Source: Lysobacterales bacterium (lineage in GTDB: Bacteria; Pseudomonadota; Gammaproteobacteria; Xanthomonadales; SZUA-36). Taken from it: a stretch of 20,705 bases of DNA. Positions 14,742 to 20,705 of the stretch are shown in pieces. Under the pieces are notes generated by a model, which saw only the letters and a program-made list of their open reading frames with translations, searched no databases and had not been told where the DNA came from. The stretch lies in contig SHZL01000012.1 of NCBI GenBank assembly GCA_009692275.1, positions 1-20,705 on the forward strand. Direction: 5' to 3'. A program made the position numbers and the translations under genes. Positions within the stretch are counted from its first letter, which is position 1. Each line of letters starts with the position of its first letter.

Positions 14742-15803
14742 TTATAGCAGCTCCTGGACGCTCCCGTGTTTCACGTGAAACACCTTGTGCTCCGGCGCGC
14801 GGCCAGGTGCGGAAGTGCCCGTGACCCAAACTTGCCCTGCACACGCGAGCGCCCGCACCAACACCGAAGCGAAGTGCTGCTGATCAAATTCCGAGGCAAG
14901 ATCATCCAGCAAGACCAGCGGTGGTTCACCCTGTGCCGCGAGCAGCTCGGCCTGTTTAAGCAGCAGGCTGGCAACCAGGCTCTTTTGCTCGCCGCGAGAA
15001 AATACCGAGCGCACGGCTTTCTCGTCTTTGCTAAACAGCACATCCGCCCGGTGCGGGCCCTGGCTGGTGGCGCCGCTTTCTACGTCCCGCTTTCGGGCCC
15101 GCACCAGCGCTTCGAGTAGCGAGTCACCTTTCCAGCCCGGCTGAAACTCAAGCAATACATTCTTGAGTTCCGGCGCACCTGCCACTTCTTCCTGCTGTGA
15201 AAACGCCTCTGCCAGGCGTGAAAAATAAGCCAGTCGATACGTATTTAACTGCTCCCCTAATCGCGCAGAAAGCTGGTCAAGACTATCGAGCACGCGTGTT
15301 TGACCGGCCCGCAGTGCGGCATTGCGCTGCTTGAGTGCGCGTGAATAGCGTCGCCAGCAATCCAAAAAGAGGGGTTCCACGTGGAACACACCCCAGTCAA
15401 GAAACCGCCGACGGCCATCAGGTGAGCCGCTGATCAACAGGTGGCTGTTCGGTTCCATCAACACCATCGGCAAATGACGCGTCAAGACACTCAGCATAGC
15501 CACATCCTGTCCATCCATGCGGGCTTTCCAGTTTTTCCCGTCGCGTTCAAGCCCCATTTTGTGGTCCTGGCCGGCGAACCGGGATTCCAGGAACACGCGG
15601 AACTGAGCCGCATCCACACCACTCAGTTCTTCAATATGCGCTGTCTTGAAGGATTTGCCGCGAGAAACAACCACCAGGGCTTCAAGCAAACTGGTCTTTC
15701 CCGCACCATTGTCACCATAGTAAAAATTCAGCCGCGGGTGCGGCTCAATGCCTACGCTCTTGAGGTTTCTGAAGTTTTCAATTCGCAAAGACTTGATGTG
15801 CAT
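14742..15803 (-). CDS. recF: DNA replication and repair protein RecF
   Basis: RecF is an SMC-like ATPase that helps load RecA at single-strand gaps. The 353-residue protein shows the N-terminal block MHIKSLRIENFRNLKSV, Walker A GDNGAGKTSLLEAL (Gly30-Thr37), the ABC-type signature FSRGEQKSLVASLLLKQAELL, and Walker B LVLLDDLASEFD. The C-terminus VFHVKHGSVQELL is normal for the family. It starts 101 bases after the dnaN stop and lies 120 bases upstream of gyrB, in the classic dnaA-dnaN-recF-gyrB order. Both flanking gaps are short and no clear promoter was identified in them. Confidence 0.97.
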   Translation of the reverse strand: MHIKSLRIENFRNLKSVGIEPHPRLNFYYGDNGAGKTSLLEALVVVSRGKSFKTAHIEELSGVDAAQFRVFLESRFAGQDHKMGLERDGKNWKARMDGQDVAMLSVLTRHLPMVLMEPNSHLLISGSPDGRRRFLDWGVFHVEPLFLDCWRRYSRALKQRNAALRAGQTRVLDSLDQLSARLGEQLNTYRLAYFSRLAEAFSQQEEVAGAPELKNVLLEFQPGWKGDSLLEALVRARKRDVESGATSQGPHRADVLFSKDEKAVRSVFSRGEQKSLVASLLLKQAELLAAQGEPPLVLLDDLASEFDQQHFASVLVRALACAGQVWVTGTSAPGRAPEHKVFHVKHGSVQELL

Positions 15804-15904
15804 GGACTGCGACCGTCAGTCGAAAAAACGCGCGCGTGACGGTATCCGGGGAGCACTGCCGGGCTGTGAGATGCGATCAACCCATTCCGCAGCGACAGCT
15901 CGGC

Positions 15905-17008
15905 CTAAAGTTTTAATGGCATGACGACGTGCCGGTCGCTGCCGCCGGCACTCGCGGTAATCAGGCAGCTACTGTTGGCGTCGCGCATTTCCAGGGACAC
16001 CTGCTCGGATTCAATGGCGTTCAGCGCATCCAGGAGATACAGCACGTTGAACCCAATCGACAATTGCTCAAAATTCAGCTTGGCCTCCAAAGTCTCTTCC
16101 GCCTCTTCCTGTTGCGGATTGTGCGCAACTATTTTCAACGCCTTACCACCAGCTTCAAGGCGCACGCCCTTGTACTTTTCGTTGGAGAGAATGGCTGCCC
16201 GCTGCAGCGCAAGAATAAACGCAGCGCGGTCAACCTCGATTCTTCGGTCTGCCCCAACCGGAATCACCGCCTGGTAGTCAGGAAATCGGCCATCAATCAG
16301 CTTGGAGGTCAGTGCCGAACTTCCTTTTTGCAGGCGCACGTGATTTTTGCCCAGGCCAAGCAACACGATATCTTTGCTGTCAGTCAACATGCGACCCAAC
16401 TCCAACACGCCCTTCCTGGGAATAATGATCTGCCGGTCCTGCTTTAAACTGCTAGCTCCATCCAGGTCACAAACGGCGAGGCGATGTCCATCGGTCGCCA
16501 CGGTACGCAACGCACCGTCCTTGAATTCAAGCAGCAAACCGTTCAAGTAATAGCGCACATCCTGGTTAGCCATGGCAAAGGATGTCTTGTCCAGCAGGTG
16601 TTTAAGCTTATCTTCTTGAATTTCAACGTTTTCTATTGTTTCAAACTGATCTGTAGCCGGAAAATCCGTGGCCGGCAAAGTTGCCAGGGTATAGCGGCTG
16701 CGGGCTGAAGAAAGGGTCAGTTTGTCGCCGTCGAGCACTACTCCAATGTCCACGCCATCCGGGAGCATGCGAACAATATCCAGCAATTTCCGCGCGGGAA
16801 CGGTAATTTCTCCCTGGCGATCAACCTTGGCTTTGACCAGGGCGATCAACTCCACTTCCATGTCAGTACCCGTGATGGAAAACTTGCCATCAGTCTCGGC
16901 CTGAAACAGAAAGTTAGCCAAAACGGGTAAGGTCTGACGACGCTCCACCACACCGATCACCTGGCTCAAGGGCTGCAGGAATACTTCTCTCTTGATGCTG
17001 AATTTCAT
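15905..17008 (-). CDS. dnaN: DNA polymerase III beta subunit (sliding clamp)
   Basis: DnaN is the ring-shaped clamp that holds DNA polymerase III on the template. The 367-residue length is exactly that of the family (366-367). It shows the three repeated clamp domains: the N-terminal MKFSIKREVFLQPLSQVIGVVERRQTLPVLANFL with ITGTDMEVEL, the middle YLNGLLLEFKDGALRTVATDGHRLAVC with RKGVLELGRML, and the C-terminal DGRFPDYQAVIP, RAAILSNEKYKGVRLE, NVLYLLDAL and the terminal HVVMPLKL that forms part of the protein-binding pocket. The ATG adjoins the AT-rich origin candidate, so its promoter must lie there or in dnaA. Confidence 0.98.
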   Translation of the reverse strand: MKFSIKREVFLQPLSQVIGVVERRQTLPVLANFLFQAETDGKFSITGTDMEVELIALVKAKVDRQGEITVPARKLLDIVRMLPDGVDIGVVLDGDKLTLSSARSRYTLATLPATDFPATDQFETIENVEIQEDKLKHLLDKTSFAMANQDVRYYLNGLLLEFKDGALRTVATDGHRLAVCDLDGASSLKQDRQIIIPRKGVLELGRMLTDSKDIVLLGLGKNHVRLQKGSSALTSKLIDGRFPDYQAVIPVGADRRIEVDRAAFILALQRAAILSNEKYKGVRLEAGGKALKIVAHNPQQEEAEETLEAKLNFEQLSIGFNVLYLLDALNAIESEQVSLEMRDANSSCLITASAGGSDRHVVMPLKL

Positions 17009-17062
17009 GACCGAATTCCTATTAGCAATTATTTATTAGTAATAAAAATAGTTATAGAACAG

Positions 17063-17087
17063 TAGTAATAATAGGTCCTGTGTGTAA
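17063..17087 (+). promoter_or_regulatory. DnaA-trio-like run next to a weak DnaA box
   Basis: Four consecutive TA(G/A) triplets (TAG TAA TAA TAG, 17063-17074) are separated by GTCC from TGTGTGTAA (17079-17087), which matches the DnaA box TGTGGATAA at 7 of 9 positions. In Bacillus subtilis such triplets, read away from a DnaA box, guide DnaA onto single-stranded DNA during unwinding. Here this is inferred from pattern only; AT-rich DNA yields such runs easily. Confidence 0.4.
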
Positions 17088-17175
17088 TGGGCTTTATTAG
17101 TATTTATCTATAAATATCAATTAGTTAAATAAATATAACTATGTCAGTAAGTAATCCTGTAGCCTGTGCACGGGC

Positions 17176-17184
17176 TGTGGATAA
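17176..17184 (-). promoter_or_regulatory. Perfect DnaA box
   Basis: TGTGGATAA is the exact complement of the consensus DnaA box TTATCCACA. It lies in the dnaN-dnaA gap at the GC-richer, dnaA-proximal side of the AT-rich stretch, 26 bases from an oppositely oriented perfect box. Confidence 0.8.
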
Positions 17185-17210
17185 GTTTAGCAAGTAATGT
17201 GTCCCAAGAT

Positions 17211-17219
17211 TTATCCACA
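17211..17219 (+). promoter_or_regulatory. Perfect DnaA box
   Basis: TTATCCACA is an exact consensus DnaA box on the plus strand, 35 bases from the dnaA stop codon. It pairs with the reverse-oriented box at 17176-17184 and supports this gap as a DnaA-binding, origin-like region. Confidence 0.8.
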
Positions 17220-17253
17220 ACCTGTTCAATGCTTGCTCACAGTCTGTACATAC

Positions 17254-18558
17254 TCACCCGGTCAATAAGCGCACAAGGTGCGCTTTATCTTCCCGGATTC
17301 GTCCGTCGGTGGCACATAAGTCTTCGATTCTACGGCATGCATGCAGCACCGTGGTATGGTCGCGCCCGCCAAAAGCCACGCCGATTTCCGGCAGGCTGTG
17401 TTCCGTGAGTTCCTTGCACAAAGCCATGGCCATCTGTCGCGGTCGGGCCAGGGCGCGTGTCCGGCGCCTCGACAGCATATCGGATACCTTCAGCTTGTAG
17501 TATTCCGCCACGGTCTTTTGCGTGTTTTCAATAGTTATCAGGCGATCGTGCACCAGCAAGAGATCGCGCAGCACTTCCTGGGCGAACGCCTCAGTAATGG
17601 GCCTGCCGGAGAAGCGCGCATTGGCCGCCAGGGTGTTGAGCGCGCTTTCCAGGTCGCGCACGTTCGAACGCAATCGTTTGGCGATGAGGAAGGCAATGGA
17701 CTCGTCCAGCAACAAACCCCGTTCCTGGGCTTTGTTCATCAGGATGGCTACCCGGGTTTCAAAATCCGGCGGCTCAATGGCTACCGTCAGGCCCCAGCCA
17801 AAACGGGAGCGCAGCCTCGCCTCCAGGCCAATTACCTCCTTGGGGTAGCGGTCACACGTAAGAATGATCTGCTGTTTGCTGTCGAGCAGGGCGTTGAAGG
17901 TGTGAAAAAACTCTTCCTGGGTGCGGTCCTTACCGGCAAAGAACTGGATGTCATCAATAAGCAGTGCACCAGCGGTCCTGTAGTGCTGCTTGAACGCTTC
18001 GATGCTGTTATGTCGCAGCGCCTGGATCATTTCGCTTACGAACTTTTCTGAATGCAGGTAGAGCACCCTGGCATGACGATTCTGTTCGAAAATCAGGTTT
18101 CCAGCAGCGTGCAACAAGTGGGTCTTGCCAAGGCCGGTTCCGCCGTACAGCAGCAGCGGGTTGTAGGCAGCTCCAGGTTTCTGCGCAACCTGTTGGGCTG
18201 CGGCAAAGGCCAACTCGTTCGATTTGCCCTGCACAAAATTGTCGAAACGATAACGGGTATCAAGGCCGGTGCTATGTTGTTTTGCAGTGACGCTATCCTG
18301 CGGGCGGGCGGGCGCGCGGCCGGCTGAGACATCTACCGTTACAGATTCGCGCGCGACTCCGAGGTGTTCGAGGATATCGCGGATACGCTCAAGGTGATTA
18401 AGAGCAATGTAATCCCGCACATAGGCGTTGGGCGCCAACAACGCGGTTTGTCCCTTTGCGCTGCGTGGCTGTAGCGGCCGGATCCAGGTGTTGAAATCCT
18501 CCGCCGGGAGTTCGCGCTCCAGATAGGTCAAGCAGGTTTGCCAGGGGTTTTGTGCCAT
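17254..18558 (-). CDS. dnaA: Chromosomal replication initiator protein DnaA
   Basis: DnaA binds DnaA boxes and melts the origin. The 434-residue protein has domain I (about 1-75; WQTCLTYLERELPAEDFNTWIRPLQ), a short linker II (about 76-100), the AAA+ domain III starting at LDTRYRFDNFVQGKSNELAFAAA with Walker A GGTGLGKT (139-146) and Walker B LLIDDIQFF (199-207), and the DNA-binding domain IV with the signature FGGRDHTTVLHACRRI (396-411). Linker II is short, making the protein somewhat smaller than E. coli DnaA (467). The ATG at 18558 lacks an evident Shine-Dalgarno. The gene is separated from dnaN by the origin candidate rather than being tightly linked, so dnaN may have its own promoter there. 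Confidence 0.98.
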   Translation of the reverse strand: MAQNPWQTCLTYLERELPAEDFNTWIRPLQPRSAKGQTALLAPNAYVRDYIALNHLERIRDILEHLGVARESVTVDVSAGRAPARPQDSVTAKQHSTGLDTRYRFDNFVQGKSNELAFAAAQQVAQKPGAAYNPLLLYGGTGLGKTHLLHAAGNLIFEQNRHARVLYLHSEKFVSEMIQALRHNSIEAFKQHYRTAGALLIDDIQFFAGKDRTQEEFFHTFNALLDSKQQIILTCDRYPKEVIGLEARLRSRFGWGLTVAIEPPDFETRVAILMNKAQERGLLLDESIAFLIAKRLRSNVRDLESALNTLAANARFSGRPITEAFAQEVLRDLLLVHDRLITIENTQKTVAEYYKLKVSDMLSRRRTRALARPRQMAMALCKELTEHSLPEIGVAFGGRDHTTVLHACRRIEDLCATDGRIREDKAHLVRLLTG

Positions 18559-18675
18559 TTATTCGGGTATGGCCCGTCATTATTGCGGTTGTAAGGGAAG
18601 TCACGCTGACCATGGACAGCTCCGTGTCGCGAAGGCATCGAGGAATTCAAACGGGACGTCCTAAGTCTAGCGCGC

Positions 18676-18684
18676 TGTGGATAA
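18676..18684 (-). promoter_or_regulatory. Perfect DnaA box upstream of dnaA
   Basis: TGTGGATAA is an exact reverse-strand DnaA box 118 bases upstream of the dnaA start. A single box in the dnaA upstream region is the usual arrangement for autorepression by DnaA. Confidence 0.7.
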
Positions 18685-18740
18685 CTTGGCCATACCGGAA
18701 TAAAATCGGCCCGCCTCTTCCTGGCATTTCACGGTGTAGC

Positions 18741-18769
18741 TTGTCGTGTCTGCCCACAAAAGATACAAT
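18741..18769 (+). promoter_or_regulatory. Sigma70-type promoter for rpmH-rnpA
   Basis: TTGTCG (18741-18746) and TACAAT (18764-18769) are separated by exactly 17 bases and match the -35 TTGACA and -10 TATAAT consensus at 4 of 6 and 5 of 6 positions. The pair points toward rpmH with a leader of about 120 bases. No better candidate was seen in the region. Confidence 0.65.
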
Positions 18770-18895
18770 TCGCCTCTTGTGTCGATCGTTTAGAGCTTGC
18801 GTGGAGACCGGTTATCTGACTGCTCCAGGTTGAGCCAATTCAGTGTTGGGCCCAATAAGTGCAGAGCTCAGCCAGTCTCGGAAAGGATTACTGCC

Positions 18896-19030
18896 ATGAA
18901 ACGTACTTTTCAACCAAGCCTCCTGAAGCGCGCCCGCCGTCACGGATTTCGTGCACGCATGGCCACCAGCGGCGGCAGGGCTGTGCTTTCTGCTCGTCGC
19001 GCCAAGGGCCGCAAGCGCCTGTCTGCCTGA
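18896..19030 (+). CDS. rpmH: 50S ribosomal protein L34
   Basis: L34 is a small basic protein of the large ribosomal subunit. The 44 residues start MKRTFQPSLLKRARRHGFRA and end RRAKGRKRLSA, a near-canonical bacterial L34 of normal length. The ATG at 18896 is preceded by GGAAAGGA at good spacing; the frame is open upstream but that part has no L34 character. It is expressed from the promoter at 18741-18769 and followed after 83 bases by rnpA, the conserved rpmH-rnpA pair. Confidence 0.98.
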   Translation: MKRTFQPSLLKRARRHGFRARMATSGGRAVLSARRAKGRKRLSA

Positions 19031-19113
19031 TTTATCCGCTCGGATTGCCCCTCACTGCTGATGCGCAGGTGTGGCGGCTCTCCGGGAACAGCAAGCGGTA
19101 AATAATCAACGGT

Positions 19114-19527
19114 ATGGCACTTTCACGTCAGTCGCGCTTGTGCGGACCCAAAGAATTCTCCAGGGTGTTTGAACAGGCCGTGGTATCAGCGGATGCCGGC
19201 TTCAAAGTGCTGGGGCGCCTGGCAGAGCAGCAAAACTCCCGCCTGGGCATGGCTGTTTCCCGCGAAGTGGACAAGCGGGCCGTGCAGCGTAACCGCTTGA
19301 AGCGGGTTATCCGGGAAAGTTTCAGAACGCACTACCTTTCTGATCCTCCCCGGCCCCCGGCGGCGGATATCGTGGTGTTGCCCCGGCGCCAGGCCGTCGC
19401 CATATGCAACGAGCAACTGTTCGATCAATTGGCCAGCCATTGGGCACGAATTGATGAACGGCTGCGCAACGTCAAGGACGCGGCGATAGACGGGGCAAAC
19501 CGAAATCCAGTGGCGGGGCATGCCTGA
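19114..19527 (+). CDS. rnpA: Ribonuclease P protein component
   Basis: RnpA is the protein cofactor of the RNase P ribozyme, which trims the 5' leader of pre-tRNAs. The 137-residue protein contains the family signature RAVQRNRLKRVIRESFR (about residues 55-71), preceded by SRLGMAVSREVDKRAV and followed by ADIVVLPRR, with a high basic content. The C-terminal tail after residue about 120 is unremarkable and variable in the family. The start ATG has only a weak ribosome site. In most Gammaproteobacteria yidD overlaps or follows this gene directly; here the stop is followed by 26 unremarkable bases, then by mobile-element copy 2. Confidence 0.97.
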   Translation: MALSRQSRLCGPKEFSRVFEQAVVSADAGFKVLGRLAEQQNSRLGMAVSREVDKRAVQRNRLKRVIRESFRTHYLSDPPRPPAADIVVLPRRQAVAICNEQLFDQLASHWARIDERLRNVKDAAIDGANRNPVAGHA

Positions 19528-19557
19528 ATGGAGGGCCGGAATCGGCAAACAGGCTAA

Positions 19558-19757
19558 GGAAACTCTGATTTATTCAGAGTTTCCGCGGTACCGGGCACGG
19601 GTTGTTCCCGACAACCCGACTGCATTCCCTCCATCCATGGAGGTCGATGTGCCGCCATTTTCGATGATTGCAAATAATTGAAAATGAAGCCAAACAAAAA
19701 CCACACTTTTGTTTGGCGTGTTCTGAGAATGCCAGGATGGCATTATTCAGAGCTTCC
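19558..19757 (+). mobile_element. MITE-like hairpin-rich element, copy 2 (200 bp, CTAA duplication)
   Basis: This is the second and longer copy of the element at 12069-12218, in the same orientation, flanked by CTAA on both sides (19554-19557 and 19758-19761). The ends GGAAACTCTGATTTAT and (inverted) GGAAGCTCTGAATAAT are imperfect terminal inverted repeats. Hairpins in order: GGAAACTCTGA/TCAGAGTTTCC (19558-19584, 11-bp stem, loop TTTAT); CGGGTTGT/ACAACCCG (19598-19618); CCTCCAT/ATGGAGG (19628-19643); CATTTTC/GAAAATG (19656-19686); CCAAACAAAA/TTTTGTTTGG (19690-19716); AATGCCA/TGGCATT (19728-19744). The second and third lie in the 51-bp block that copy 1 lacks. It lies between rnpA and yidC and would be transcribed as a structured intercistronic RNA. 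It has no coding capacity for a transposase. Confidence 0.85.
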
Positions 19758-19795
19758 CTAAAGCAACGCCTTAACAGATACAGGATCTGGAACAC

Positions 19796-20705
19796 ATGGG
19801 AAATCTTCGACCGGTATTGCTCATCAGCCTGGGTTTGCTGGGTTACATGCTGTGGATCGAGTGGCAAAAGGATTACCCCCCAGCGCGCGCCCAAGCCAGC
19901 ACCGAAGCGGTGTCCAAACCACTCGCATCAACCAGCGCAGGGAATGTGGATGTACCGGCGGGTGACTTACCCGCGGGGGCCGGACAGCAGCCACCCGCAG
20001 ATGCACCGGATTTACCACAGCCGCTGGAACCGGCCCAGGCCGTAGCGGAGCACCACCCCGGCGCTGCACCGTCGGCCAGGCAAGAGGTCACCACTGCCGC
20101 GAGCCCGACCGCGAGCCCGACCGTGGCGGTCACGACCGACTTACTGGACCTGCGCATCACGCTGCAGGGTGGCACGGTAGTGAGCGCGCAGTTGCTGGAC
20201 TACCCGGCGGATGCTGCCGCCCCGGAAATCAAGGTAAACCTGCTTGAACCGCAGGGCGAGCACCTCTTCATTGCACAATCCGGCCTGCTGTCGCACCAGA
20301 GCGCACCTAACCACACTGCCCCGTACGAATCCGCCCAGCGGGAATATCGGCTGGCGGAGGGCGCGGATGAACTGACCGTGCCTTTGACCTGGCAATCTGC
20401 AGACGGCATAACGGTGACCAAGACCTTTGTCTTTAAACGCGGCCGCTATGACATTGAAGTTCGTCATCAACTGGTTAATGGCAGCGCGCAAACATGGTCC
20501 GGGAGCCGTTATGATCAGCTGCAACGGTCGGTAACCGAGGAGCAGGGAGAAAGCTCGTTCACCAACCCCTCGTCGTACAGTTTTCGGGGCGTCGCGTTCT
20601 ACAGCCCGCAGGATAAGTTTGAAAAAATTGCGTTTGACGATGTAGCTGAAGAGCCGGTTAACAAGACATTCAGCGCTGGCTGGCTGGCGATGATCGAGCA
20701 TTATT
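19796..20705 (+). CDS. yidC: Membrane protein insertase YidC (N-terminal part, cut by window end)
   Basis: YidC inserts and folds inner-membrane proteins, alone or with SecYEG. The visible 303 residues start MGNLRPVLLISLGLLGYMLWIEWQKDY, the N-terminal transmembrane helix typical of gram-negative YidC. A Pro/Ala-rich linker follows (about 25-115; includes a 12-bp tandem duplication at 20097-20120 encoding ASPTASPT), then the first part of the large periplasmic domain (VTTDLLDLRITLQGGTVVSAQLLDYP, FVFKRGRYDIEVRHQLVN, FRGVAFYSPQDKFEKIAFDD). The conserved insertase core lies beyond the window. The ATG is preceded by GGATCTGGA at suitable spacing. The gene lies 34 bases after the CTAA flank of the mobile element, so any yidC message starting at rpmH must pass through it. 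Confidence 0.97.
   Translation, partial: MGNLRPVLLISLGLLGYMLWIEWQKDYPPARAQASTEAVSKPLASTSAGNVDVPAGDLPAGAGQQPPADAPDLPQPLEPAQAVAEHHPGAAPSARQEVTTAASPTASPTVAVTTDLLDLRITLQGGTVVSAQLLDYPADAAAPEIKVNLLEPQGEHLFIAQSGLLSHQSAPNHTAPYESAQREYRLAEGADELTVPLTWQSADGITVTKTFVFKRGRYDIEVRHQLVNGSAQTWSGSRYDQLQRSVTEEQGESSFTNPSSYSFRGVAFYSPQDKFEKIAFDDVAEEPVNKTFSAGWLAMIEHY

Larger units (their letters stand above)
17009..17253. other. oriC: Candidate replication origin (oriC) between dnaN and dnaA
   Basis: This 245-bp gap is strikingly AT-rich in its left two thirds (17020-17150), unlike the rest of the window, and holds two perfect DnaA boxes, TGTGGATAA (17176-17184) and TTATCCACA (17211-17219), plus weaker matches TGTGTGTAA (17079-17087) and TTATCTATA (17104-17112). 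The AT-rich part fits a DNA unwinding element. It contains TA(G/A) triplet runs, TAGTAATAA (17037-17045) and TAGTAATAATAG (17063-17074). The second is followed by GTCC and the weak box, the arrangement described for DnaA-trio unwinding systems. No GATC was found in the region, so SeqA/Dam-type control like that of E. coli is unlikely. Confidence 0.75.
18559..18895. promoter_or_regulatory. Divergent dnaA / rpmH intergenic region
   Basis: This gene-free stretch of 337 bases separates leftward dnaA from rightward rpmH. It holds one perfect DnaA box (18676-18684), compatible with DnaA autoregulation or a second part of the origin, and a good promoter for rpmH (18741-18769). The rpmH leader from there to the ATG is about 120 bases, with AAGGA about 9 bases before the start. 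A dnaA promoter must lie in the left part, but no pair of hexamers stands out. There is no AT-rich block comparable with that between dnaN and dnaA. Confidence 0.6.

Noticed and set aside
20097..20120. 12-bp tandem duplication in yidC
   Set aside because: In-frame duplication in the variable Pro/Ala-rich linker; ordinary for this low-complexity region.
1..20705. CRISPR arrays, tRNA or rRNA genes, phage genes, restriction or defence systems
   Set aside because: None seen. The region is a housekeeping origin neighbourhood and its only mobile DNA is the two small elements.

Overview
The window is chromosomal DNA, roughly 55-60% GC by eye, from a gammaproteobacterium. It spans the replication-origin neighbourhood. 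The block dnaA-dnaN-recF-gyrB on the minus strand, with rpmH-rnpA-yidC diverging on the plus strand and glyQ-glyS plus a gmhB-position gene facing gyrB, is the order known from Pseudomonas and relatives. CmoA/CmoB, a DUF2333 protein, a DUF3379 anti-sigma-like protein and QmcA/NfeD also fit a gammaproteobacterium outside the Enterobacterales. I cannot name the genus.

Left part (1-5250, plus strand): thiC (thiamin pyrimidine synthesis), an ECF sigma factor overlapping a DUF3379 membrane protein (likely sigma/anti-sigma pair), a DUF2333 gene broken by two small deletions, a small lipoprotein with a Cys/His motif, and an AmpD-like amidase. Next, on the minus strand (5252-6964), lie cmoB and cmoA, the two enzymes that make cmo5U34 in tRNA. 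cmoA carries a single-base frameshift, and cmoB has no ordinary start codon. Three short deletions within 3.3 kb of otherwise well-preserved genes suggest either sequencing/assembly error or very recent decay.

Middle (7164-12068, plus strand): a tight run qmcA-nfeD-glyQ-glyS and a HAD-fold gene sitting where gmhB is expected. That last protein has lost the catalytic residues and all cysteines, so it is probably a pseudo-phosphatase.

Right part: gyrB, recF, dnaN and dnaA read leftward. The dnaN-dnaA gap (17009-17253) is very AT-rich, with two perfect DnaA boxes and TA(G/A) trinucleotide runs, and is the best oriC candidate. A third perfect box lies between dnaA and rpmH. rpmH and rnpA follow a good sigma70-type promoter, and yidC runs off the window end. 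yidD, normally between rnpA and yidC, is absent.

The most striking non-genic feature is a pair of related, hairpin-rich elements (12069-12218, 150 bp; 19558-19757, 200 bp). They have near-matching inverted ends and perfect 4-bp flanking duplications (TTAA and CTAA), which makes them small non-autonomous transposable elements (MITEs), plausibly mobilised by an IS5-type transposase. One copy inserted exactly into a shared palindromic stop TTAA between two convergent genes, and the duplication restored a stop codon to both. The other sits in the yidD-less gap upstream of yidC.
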